NCBI RefSeq assembly: GCF_007994075.1
Contig: NZ_VIWU01000001.1
Span: 1,550,001-1,614,000 of the forward strand
Reading direction: 5' to 3'
Source of the DNA: Pseudonocardia hierapolitana
GTDB lineage: Bacteria > Actinomycetota > Actinomycetes > Mycobacteriales > Pseudonocardiaceae
DNA: 64,000 nucleotides
Shown here: positions 18,046 through 26,042 of the stretch, one piece after another
Position numbering within the stretch: the first letter of the stretch is position 1
Layout: each line of letters opens with the position of its first letter
Notes under the pieces: generated by a model
The model's database searches: none
What the model was told of the DNA's origin: nothing
The model's input: only the letters and a program-made list of their open reading frames with translations
Made by a program: the position numbers and the translations under genes

Positions 18046-19360
18046 TCCGGTGCGCGTGACCGACGTGGCGGGTGTCGAGTTCACGCTGGGTGAGCGGATC
18101 GCGAAAGGCGCGCAGGGCACCGTCTACCGCGTCGTGCGCCACCCGGACTACGCGATCAAACTGCTCGAGCGCGAGCAGGATCTCAAGCGCATTGCGACAG
18201 TGCGGAGGCTGCCGCTCGACGATCTCGCCGTCGCCGCTCCCCTCACGCTGATCCGCGAAGGTGGGGCCGGATACGTCATGCGACTCGCTGGCGACATGAA
18301 GCCGCTGCGGGAGCAGTACCTGCCTCGCGAGTTCGGCCGAGGGGACAACCCAGCGTGGTATCTCAGGACGGGCGGTCTTCGGCGCAGGCTGGCGATCGCA
18401 GCGAACGTCGCGCGGACACTGGCGGAACTCCATGCCCGGGGGCTGGCGTACGTCGACCTCAACCCGAACAACGTCATGGTGTCGGACGATCTCCAGCGGG
18501 ACAACACGTGGTTGATCGACACCGACAACCTGACCTCGCTGTCGGATCCCCGCTCGGAGATCCTGGGGTTTCCCGGCTACCTAGCACCGGAACGAAACCC
18601 CCGCAAGGCGTCGCCGCCGTCGACGTTGGCCGATGCCTACAGCCTCGGGGTCCTGGTCTTCCGGATGCTCGTGCTGACCCATCCGCTGATGGGATTCGCC
18701 GCCGACGAGATGGACGGTAACGAAGCACAGAAGGCAGCCGACCGTGGCGAACTGCCCTACATCGGCGACCCGCTCGACGACACGAACCGCCTGGCGGATG
18801 GCAGTCTGCCTGCGCTGCTCTTCGAGTTGGTGCTCAGCGGCCGACTCAAGGAACTCTGCCGCGACACGTTCGGCCCGGGCAGGCTCGCCCCGGCCAAGCG
18901 CCCCGGGTCGAGCAGATGGCGGGACGTGCTGCACACCGCGCTCGACAACGTCGTCGAATGCCGGGACGGGTGTGGCTGGACGTTCTACCGGTCGCGGCCG
19001 CAGTGCCCGAACTGCGGCGCCACAGCCGGATCGACGGTGCTCGTCACCGTCTACGGCGGCGACCTCGAGCAACCGCTGGCCGCGCGCGACTCCTTCGTCC
19101 TCTCCCCGCAGATGGATGTCGATCTCCTCCCGCGGCATGCGTGGGGGCGGCACACCTCGGATGACGCCGTGGTGACCTTTCGCCCGGAGCGAGAGGGCTT
19201 CGCGGTCCTGTCACACGGGGAGTCGCGCGTGGTCGACGCGTCGGGGAGGGACGTGCGGCGTCTTCCGACACCCCGTGCGAAGGAGGTCGTCCGGGTCCGT
19301 CTGGAGACACCCGGCCTGCCCGATCGTGTCCTGGCGCTACGGTCGATCGGGGCGGCGTGA
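18032..19360 (+). CDS. Non-canonical protein kinase with C-terminal zinc ribbon
   Basis: 442 residues from the first of two adjacent ATGs (18032, 18035), overlapping the vWA gene. The glycine loop is KGAQGTVYRV and the ATP lysine sits in AIKLL near residue 41. The catalytic loop is YVDLNPNNVM near 140 (Tyr-Val-Asp in place of HRD) and the metal motif is LIDTDNL near 162 in place of DFG; LAPERN replaces the APE region. Both key aspartates are kept, so activity is plausible with altered geometry. A CRDGCGW...CPNCGA zinc ribbon follows at about 309-332, with a beta-rich tail. Kinases of this shape travel with TerY-like vWA proteins. The stop overlaps the next start as GTGA. A likely circuit is this kinase, the fused kinase and the FHA protein, by inference. 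Confidence 0.8.
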   Translation: MMPSDPVRVTDVAGVEFTLGERIAKGAQGTVYRVVRHPDYAIKLLEREQDLKRIATVRRLPLDDLAVAAPLTLIREGGAGYVMRLAGDMKPLREQYLPREFGRGDNPAWYLRTGGLRRRLAIAANVARTLAELHARGLAYVDLNPNNVMVSDDLQRDNTWLIDTDNLTSLSDPRSEILGFPGYLAPERNPRKASPPSTLADAYSLGVLVFRMLVLTHPLMGFAADEMDGNEAQKAADRGELPYIGDPLDDTNRLADGSLPALLFELVLSGRLKELCRDTFGPGRLAPAKRPGSSRWRDVLHTALDNVVECRDGCGWTFYRSRPQCPNCGATAGSTVLVTVYGGDLEQPLAARDSFVLSPQMDVDLLPRHAWGRHTSDDAVVTFRPEREGFAVLSHGESRVVDASGRDVRRLPTPRAKEVVRVRLETPGLPDRVLALRSIGAA

Positions 19361-22300
19361 AGATCCACGACATCGCCCACCGCGACGAGCGTGTCGTCCG
19401 CATCGAACCCGTCAGACCGATGCCGATCGAAAACGGCACTCCGGTGCGCCTCGACGTCTCGGAGGCCGGCATCACGGTCCGGCACGGCGCGCGGGTCGGT
19501 GCCGGTCGGCTCGTGGACCACGACGACCATGAATGGCTCGCCGCGGTTGTCCCGTCCGGTGCGTACCTCGCCGAGTTGCTGGTCTCGGATCCCGCCGCTG
19601 CGGTGCGGGTACTCACCTACGACGGCGACGAGCGGTGGCCCGATGGCAGGCAGGTCGGCGTCGACGATCAGGCGGTCGAGGACGCACGCCGCTTCACCCG
19701 CGCCACCAGCACGGTCGCGGACGTCACCGCCTGGCTCGCGGGCGAGTTCCGGCTCGACGGTGGTGGTGGACCGGTGAGCGTCATCGGCACCGGTGGATCG
19801 GCCGCCATGCGCGCCGACGCCTTCCGCCTCGTCGGTGCCTCCGTCGTCGTGGATGTGCGGCTCGTGGACGACATGTTGCTGGTGGAGCGCATCACCCGGC
19901 GCGACCAGGGCCAGGAGTCGCGGCTCACGCTCGTCCACGGCTCGGTCTCGTTCGTCGACGCGACCCGGCTCGGGAAGCTGTCGTTCAGCGAGCAGCAAGA
20001 ACTCAAGCGCCTCGCCGAGGCCGACAATGCCTATCTGGGCATCTGGAACGAGTACAACGACCTCGAACGGGAGGCCGCGCGGGCCGCGGCCCGCGCAATG
20101 GGATCGGCACCCTACGACCGGTGGACCTTGCTCCCGGACGGCCGCATGGAATTCGAGCTCGTACGGCACCGCAGCTCGGACGTGTTACGGGACAGCATCG
20201 GCAGGGAGAAGGTGGGGCTCGAGGCCGGCTCCCGAGTGGCCTTCGACGGCTCCGCCGATCCTTCGCACGCCAAGGACCGCGTTGTCATCGGCGACGCGGT
20301 CGTCGGTCCCCGGGGCACGATCATCCTGGAACCCGCCCGCCAGGTCGATCGCGACGCTGTGCCGCAACGGGGCTACCTCGCCGGCGCCTACACGCTCGAC
20401 AAGGTCCGCATCGACCGCCGGAACCGGGCACAGGTCGCCATGATGACGGGAGCGACGTTCCCCGCGCGCCAGGTCGGGCTGATTCTCGGCGATCAGCGAC
20501 CGGAGCCGGTCGGCCGAGCCCGGCGCTTCCCACCGTTGTCGGCGCGGGTGAAGGAGATCCTGGGGGGCCTGCCGACCGAGGCCCAGGTCGCAGCCATCGA
20601 CCTCGCCATCAACTCACGCGATGTCGTGCTCATCCAGGGACCACCCGGCACCGGTAAGACCCGTGTCATCGCAGCGATCCAGGCGCGCCTCGCGGAGATC
20701 AACAAGGAAGCGCCCGCGGTCAGCAAGCGGGTGCTACTGACCAGCTACCAGCACGACGCCGTCGCCAACCTCGTTCAGGCCGCCGACGATGGGACGTTGC
20801 CGCCGGTGAAGCTTGGGCGCACCCACGAGCAAGAGGACCGGACGCATCTCGACGCCTGGACCATGGACCTCGCGGCACGGCTGGCCCAACGTCACGACAA
20901 CTCCCGGCCCAACCAACAAGTTCGGGCCCAGCAGGCGTTGCTCGACCGGACGACCGCCTATCGTGAGCAGCCCTTCGACGTCAGTGCCACCGTCGACCTG
21001 TTGAACTGGGTCGCGCAACAGGCAGGGCTCGTCGGAACGGATGTCGCGTTCGAGGCCCGCAAGCTCGCGAAGACGCTCGCGCATACCCTAGGGGCACACG
21101 TTCAGCAGGCCGCCCAGGGCCGCCTTCTCCGGCTCGCCCGCGCACTCCGCGAGACGCCCGAGGCATACGCGGACGACGGCGCGCTCACTGCCATCCGGGT
21201 CCTACACGACGGGGAGTTCGTCGACCTCCTCGACGACGCCCAGCGGATCGCGGTCGAAGAGGCAGCCCGCGGTACTGTCGAACCCCGGGATGCCGCGCCA
21301 AGGCTCAAGGCCGTCAAACAGGATGTGATCGATCGACTTCTCGACGGTCGCGCCCGGGCCGGGATCATCGCCGCTATCCCGGCGGTCGAGGCCTTGCTCG
21401 ACCGTGCCGCAGCCCACGCGGAGCGCGAGGTCATGCTCGCTGCAAGCCCGATCGATCTCGCGATCGAGCAGTTCCGGAAGGTCATCGAGACCCAGCCGCA
21501 CGAGCTCCGGGCGTCGATCGTGGCGCACACGCGCGCACTCGCGGCTACCTGTCAGCAGGCGGTTTCCGGGCAGATGCGGGCCACCCAGTCGGTGCCGTTC
21601 GCTACGGTGATCGTCGACGAGGCGGCCCGCGCGAACCCGCTCGACCTGATGATCCCGATCAGCCTCGCGAGCGAGCGGGTGGTTCTCGTCGGTGACCACC
21701 GGCAGCTTCCTCAGCTGCTCGATGACCAGCTCGTTCCGCGGCTCTCGTCCCGGCACAACTCTGCAGTGGTCGAATCCGTGCTCAATCGGTCCCTGTTCGA
21801 ACGCCTCTTCACCAAGCTGCGCGACTGCGAACGGCGCGACGGCACCAAGCGGGTCATCACACTCGACCGCCAGTTCCGCATGCATCCGGTTCTGGGCTCG
21901 TTCGTCAGCGAGCAGTTCTACGCGCCGCACGGTGAGCACGTCGCCAACGGCCGGGCGGACGGGACAGCGTTCGCGCACGATCTTCCGGGCTATGGAACGG
22001 CCGTGTGCGGCTGGATCGACGTCCCGCACGACCGCGGCCGGGAAGAGCGTGTCGGCAGCAGCATACGGCGGCGTCGCGAAGCCGAGATCATCGTCCGCGA
22101 GCTCGCCGACGGTCTGCAGGCCTCGGCCGCGCATACGTTCGGCGTCATCACGTTCTACTCCGGTCAGGTCACCGCGATCTGGGAAGCGATGTACGCCGAG
22201 GGGATGGCGATCCGGGACGGCGCGGACTACCGCCTCAACCCGTCGGTTCCGTGGCTCCACGACGCCCGCGGGCTCCCCCGTGTGCGGATCGGCTCGGTCG

Positions 22301-22563
22301 ACGCGTTCCAGGGCCGCGAGTTCGACGTCGTCTACCTGTCCACCGTGCGCTCGAACCGACCCCGCCCAGGAAAGGCGCCCCACCTCGGCTTCCTCGTCCT
22401 GCCGAACCGCCTGTGCGTGGCGATGAGCCGGCAGCGACGGCTGCTCGTCGCGGTCGGCGACGCCGCGATGTTCACCTCGGAGTCCGGCCGGGTCGCTGTT
22501 CCAGCCCTGGCTGCCTTCCACGGCCTGACGGGTGGTGAGCATGGCTGCAGGCGATCCGCATGA
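19357..22563 (+). CDS. Superfamily I helicase, Dna2/Upf1 type (AAA_11/AAA_12)
   Basis: 1068 residues, GTG start inside the previous stop. Roughly 390 N-terminal residues of beta-rich unrecognised sequence precede a complete SF1B helicase: GPPGTGKTR near 428, DEAAR near 753, GDHRQLPQL near 778, LDRQFRMHP, VDAFQGREFD near 981 and VAMSRQRR near 1020. These helicases move 5'-3' on DNA or RNA; a COG1112-type relative works with a kinase in the Mokosh system. Two other genes of the operon also encode helicases (SF2 DEXH and SNF2), which is a heavy helicase load for one system. The next gene overlaps by 23 bases. Confidence 0.9.
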   Translation: MKIHDIAHRDERVVRIEPVRPMPIENGTPVRLDVSEAGITVRHGARVGAGRLVDHDDHEWLAAVVPSGAYLAELLVSDPAAAVRVLTYDGDERWPDGRQVGVDDQAVEDARRFTRATSTVADVTAWLAGEFRLDGGGGPVSVIGTGGSAAMRADAFRLVGASVVVDVRLVDDMLLVERITRRDQGQESRLTLVHGSVSFVDATRLGKLSFSEQQELKRLAEADNAYLGIWNEYNDLEREAARAAARAMGSAPYDRWTLLPDGRMEFELVRHRSSDVLRDSIGREKVGLEAGSRVAFDGSADPSHAKDRVVIGDAVVGPRGTIILEPARQVDRDAVPQRGYLAGAYTLDKVRIDRRNRAQVAMMTGATFPARQVGLILGDQRPEPVGRARRFPPLSARVKEILGGLPTEAQVAAIDLAINSRDVVLIQGPPGTGKTRVIAAIQARLAEINKEAPAVSKRVLLTSYQHDAVANLVQAADDGTLPPVKLGRTHEQEDRTHLDAWTMDLAARLAQRHDNSRPNQQVRAQQALLDRTTAYREQPFDVSATVDLLNWVAQQAGLVGTDVAFEARKLAKTLAHTLGAHVQQAAQGRLLRLARALRETPEAYADDGALTAIRVLHDGEFVDLLDDAQRIAVEEAARGTVEPRDAAPRLKAVKQDVIDRLLDGRARAGIIAAIPAVEALLDRAAAHAEREVMLAASPIDLAIEQFRKVIETQPHELRASIVAHTRALAATCQQAVSGQMRATQSVPFATVIVDEAARANPLDLMIPISLASERVVLVGDHRQLPQLLDDQLVPRLSSRHNSAVVESVLNRSLFERLFTKLRDCERRDGTKRVITLDRQFRMHPVLGSFVSEQFYAPHGEHVANGRADGTAFAHDLPGYGTAVCGWIDVPHDRGREERVGSSIRRRREAEIIVRELADGLQASAAHTFGVITFYSGQVTAIWEAMYAEGMAIRDGADYRLNPSVPWLHDARGLPRVRIGSVDAFQGREFDVVYLSTVRSNRPRPGKAPHLGFLVLPNRLCVAMSRQRRLLVAVGDAAMFTSESGRVAVPALAAFHGLTGGEHGCRRSA

Positions 22564-23788
22564 CCTCCCGATCTTCACGTTGGCCGATCTGCCGGACCGC
22601 ACTCACCACGTCGTGCTGACACCGGCCCACCGGTGGCGCGTTGTGATCGAATGGACCGTCCCCACCGGGAAGGACATCCTGCTCGAGACCGTGCTCAGGC
22701 TCCGCCGGGCGGGCGAGCAGTCATCGGCACGGATCAGCGACCTGATGCAACTGCCGGACGACCTCGTTCGCCACCTGCTCGCGCGTGTCGCGGCCGAGCG
22801 CATGAACATCGCACCCGACGGCGGGACGACGTCTGCCGGGACGCGGGTCGCGTGGGTGTACCGGGACATCGCCACCAGCGAGCTCTGGCCACAGCCTGCC
22901 GACGAACGGCCCCCGCTGCCCGTACGCTTCGCCGGCCACATAGGCTCGTGGGCGCAGGGAAGCGCGGGCCGGCCCGTCAGGGTCGAAGGTCTGCTCGTCA
23001 CCGTCGACGATCGCAAGCCCGTCGCGCCGACGCACGTCGAGCTGGCGCGCTTTAGCCGGGCATCCGATGACCCGCACCGCCGCACAGTCATCGTCGGTTC
23101 CGACGAGAGCTGCCTGGTCGCCAGCCCTGTCCGGTCGACCTCTGCCGGTTTCGTCGTCGAGACCACGCTCGGGACCCCACAGGTCGGCCTGAGCCGGCGC
23201 TTGATGACGCTGGCGACCGAGCACCGGAACATCGACCACTGGCTGCGGAAGATTCCCCGGTCGGCGCCCGATCTCACTCTGACCGAACCCCTACGCGAAG
23301 CCGCGGACGAGCTGCGCGACCTGCTCGACGAGCTGCGGCGCCGTGCCGGGCCTGCTCCGCGCGAGATCAGCACAGCGACGTCCCACGCGCTTCTCGGCAG
23401 TATCGAGTTCACGCTCCGCCGGCTGTGCGACCACCTCGAGTACAACACGAATCGGGACGCGAACCGGCCCACTGCCCAGCCGGCGGACGGAGCGGCCGTG
23501 GCGCGCCGGCTGGGGCTGGACGACGAGACCTTTACGCAGCTCGTGAAAGCCGAGCCGGGCAGCCTCGACGGCACCGTCAACCGTCTCCTTGCCGCGGAAC
23601 GACTGATGGTGTCGCATCCCTCATCGGTGCTGGGCAGGCTGGCACGCGCCGCGTCGCGCTGGACGCGGCTGGCCGCTTCCCGGACCGATCCCCCCAATTC
23701 CGTCATCCCCCTCGCGCGCGACGTGGTCGCGTTGTGCGACGAGATCCTGCAGACATCGGAGGTAGTCGATGGCCGCGAAGCCGGGTAG
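22541..23788 (+). CDS. Unrecognised protein, possible winged-helix N-terminus
   Basis: 415 residues from the ATG at 22541; a GTG at 22532 is an alternative three codons longer. I do not recognise the family. Residues about 30-85 alternate short helices with a strand (ILLETVLRLRRAG, ISDLMQLPDDLVRHLLARV) in a pattern that fits a winged helix. The middle is beta-rich, and the C-terminal half is helical with a charged stretch of leucine- and arginine-rich sequence. No catalytic motif, zinc site, signal peptide or membrane segment is evident. It sits between the SF1 helicase and the McrB-like gene, overlapping both, so it is an obligate part of the unit and may be an adaptor or DNA-binding subunit. 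Confidence 0.7.
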   Translation: MAAGDPHDLPIFTLADLPDRTHHVVLTPAHRWRVVIEWTVPTGKDILLETVLRLRRAGEQSSARISDLMQLPDDLVRHLLARVAAERMNIAPDGGTTSAGTRVAWVYRDIATSELWPQPADERPPLPVRFAGHIGSWAQGSAGRPVRVEGLLVTVDDRKPVAPTHVELARFSRASDDPHRRTVIVGSDESCLVASPVRSTSAGFVVETTLGTPQVGLSRRLMTLATEHRNIDHWLRKIPRSAPDLTLTEPLREAADELRDLLDELRRRAGPAPREISTATSHALLGSIEFTLRRLCDHLEYNTNRDANRPTAQPADGAAVARRLGLDDETFTQLVKAEPGSLDGTVNRLLAAERLMVSHPSSVLGRLARAASRWTRLAASRTDPPNSVIPLARDVVALCDEILQTSEVVDGREAG

Positions 23789-26042
23789 GGGCAAGGACCC
23801 CGCCGCGAAGGAAGCGGCCTTGCTCACCGAGGTCGAGAAGGGCCTGGCCTCGACGACACCGGTTCCGGATGAGATCGCGGCGGAAACACCCCGCTTCGAC
23901 GTAGCCGACGCCGAGGTGACCACCGCTCTGAAGCTGCGAAACCTCTGGAACAACGTGAAGCAAAGAGAGACGCAGTGGCTTAATGCGAAGAACAAAGCGG
24001 ACAAGGCCCTTGCCGACCTCGCGACCGAACAGGAACGGCTGAAGGCCGACCGGGCAGCCTTGGCGGAGCGGGAGGAACGTGCCGCCGAACGTGAGGCCGC
24101 GCTCGCACGCGCTGAGGCCGAGATCGAGTCGCAGCGCTCAGCCGCGAAAGCGGGGTTCGCCGACGAGCTTCGGACGATGACGAAAGACGCCGCCTGCCGC
24201 CGCGACGAGCTCCTCGCCGAGGCCGCGACGATCGAGGACGAGGCCCGCAGACGCGCGGATGCGATCAGATCCGCGGCCCACGACGAAGTGCAGCGCGAAC
24301 GCGAACGCATCACCGCGGAGACGGTCCGGCTACGCGACCTGCAGGCGGATCTCAACATGCAAAAGGCCCAGCTCGAGCACGAGATCGAATGGGCGCGCAC
24401 CCGCGAGGCGATGGCCGCGGAGCACCTGGAACGACGCACAGAGGAGCGTGTCACCCTCATCCGCGCGGACCTCGACGAGGCCCGGCAAATGCTCGAGATC
24501 GAGCGGGATCTCCGCCAATCCCGCGACCAGGCACTACGCGACCTGCGGAACCAGCTTGACACCTATGGAGACGACCCTCAGATCCTCCAAGAGGAGAACG
24601 ACGCGCTGCGGTCCCAGGTGGCCAACTTGCGCGATGAACTCAGCCGTCGACCGTCCCAGGAGCAGGTCGACGACCTGCGCCAGCGCGCGCAGCGTGCCGA
24701 GGAGGCACAAGAGCAGGAGACGTACTGGCGGCAACAACACGACCGCATCGACCGCCAGCTTCGGTACCAGCTGATGAACGTCGGCGAGCTGGAGGTTCTC
24801 CGGGACGAGCGCGACACGCTGGCCGCGCAACGGGAAACGCTCCGGCAAGCTCTTGCACAGCAGCGCAAGGAATGGGAGGACCTACAGGCGAGCCAGAACG
24901 TTACAGAGCCGTTCCCGGCATGCTCCGCCTACGATCGTGACTCCGGCTTGCAGCAGTGGCCTGCGGAGTTCTCCGATCTCGGCGCGGACTTTACGCTTGC
25001 CCATCTCGTTGTAGACATCCGCGCCCGGATGGCGACCGCGTCGCCCGTCGCCTTCTACTACACCGAGTCGGACGTCCGTTTGTTTATGGCGGGACTTGCT
25101 GCGAGCCGCCTGCATCTGCTGCAAGGGATGTCCGGAACCGGCAAGACCAGCCTTCCCCGCGAGTTCTTCCAAGCACTCAGCGGCGATGGTGCCGCGCAGA
25201 TGATCGAGGTGCAGGCCGGCTGGCGAGACAAGGACGATCTCTTCGGCTACTATAATGCGTTCGAGAAGCGATTCGCGGAGAGTGAGTTCACGAAGGCACT
25301 CTACCGGGCCCTGCTCCCGGCAAACGAGGATCGCCCCATGGTTATCGTGCTCGACGAGATGAACCTCGCCCATCCTGAGCAGTACTTCGGGTCGATGCTC
25401 TCGATCCTGGAGACCGCGGTGAGCGAGCCAGGCTATGTCGACCTCCTGACGCACGAGTTGCAGGGGGTGCCCGAGCGGTTCGAGGGTTCACGTCTCCCAC
25501 TTGCGCGCAACGTCTGGTTCGTGGGTACTGCCAACCACGACGAGACGACGGTCGCGTTCGCGGACAAGACCTACGATCGCGCCCACGTCCAAGAACTCCC
25601 GGCCCGCCACGAACCATTCGCGGCATCCAAGCAAGCCCCTGCCGCTCCGATCGCGTTCAGCGAGCTGAGAGGGGCGTTCGAGGCGGCGATGCGTGATCAT
25701 CGCGCCGACGCCGACACAGTGAAACAGTTTTTGAACGATCACCTTCACGAGCGCTTCGCCCGATTTGGGGTCAGCTGGGGCAACCGGTTCGAACGCCAGG
25801 CCGAGCGGTTCGTACCTGTCATCCTCGCGACGGGTGGAGACATGACCGAAGCGGTGGATCACCTGGTGGCGACCAAGCTGGTGCGCAAGCTCGAAGATCG
25901 GTTCGGCGTCGTTCCCGACCAGCTCGCCGAGTTGGCCGACGACATCGAAAAGCGCTGGAGCCTCGACGGCGGAAAACCGGTGAAGACGCTCGACAGGATT
26001 CGGCGGGAGGCATCCCGGCTGCGGGGCGGTTACGGCTCGTGA
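23769..26042 (+). CDS. Coiled-coil McrB-like AAA+ NTPase
   Basis: 757 residues, ATG with GGAGG eight bases upstream and a 20-base overlap with the previous gene. Residues about 60-385 are nearly continuous coiled coil, rich in Glu, Arg and Ala. The AAA+ module follows: Walker A GMSGTGKTS near 453, Walker B VIVLDEMNLAHPE near 525 and the sensor FVGTANHDETT near 583. DEMN and a GTxN-like sensor are diagnostic of the McrB/AAA_5 clade, whose classical member McrB forms a hexamer that translocates with McrC as nuclease partner. Here the DNA-binding head of McrB is replaced by a long coiled coil, and the partner is the overlapping DUF2357-like gene. It may form a ring motor coupled to another operon component. 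Confidence 0.85.
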   Translation: MAAKPGRGKDPAAKEAALLTEVEKGLASTTPVPDEIAAETPRFDVADAEVTTALKLRNLWNNVKQRETQWLNAKNKADKALADLATEQERLKADRAALAEREERAAEREAALARAEAEIESQRSAAKAGFADELRTMTKDAACRRDELLAEAATIEDEARRRADAIRSAAHDEVQRERERITAETVRLRDLQADLNMQKAQLEHEIEWARTREAMAAEHLERRTEERVTLIRADLDEARQMLEIERDLRQSRDQALRDLRNQLDTYGDDPQILQEENDALRSQVANLRDELSRRPSQEQVDDLRQRAQRAEEAQEQETYWRQQHDRIDRQLRYQLMNVGELEVLRDERDTLAAQRETLRQALAQQRKEWEDLQASQNVTEPFPACSAYDRDSGLQQWPAEFSDLGADFTLAHLVVDIRARMATASPVAFYYTESDVRLFMAGLAASRLHLLQGMSGTGKTSLPREFFQALSGDGAAQMIEVQAGWRDKDDLFGYYNAFEKRFAESEFTKALYRALLPANEDRPMVIVLDEMNLAHPEQYFGSMLSILETAVSEPGYVDLLTHELQGVPERFEGSRLPLARNVWFVGTANHDETTVAFADKTYDRAHVQELPARHEPFAASKQAPAAPIAFSELRGAFEAAMRDHRADADTVKQFLNDHLHERFARFGVSWGNRFERQAERFVPVILATGGDMTEAVDHLVATKLVRKLEDRFGVVPDQLAELADDIEKRWSLDGGKPVKTLDRIRREASRLRGGYGS

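Noticed and set aside
15727..18120. Long minus-strand frame opposite the PIN-FHA and vWA genes
   Set aside because: Antisense shadow typical of high-GC DNA; both plus-strand genes have clear domains.
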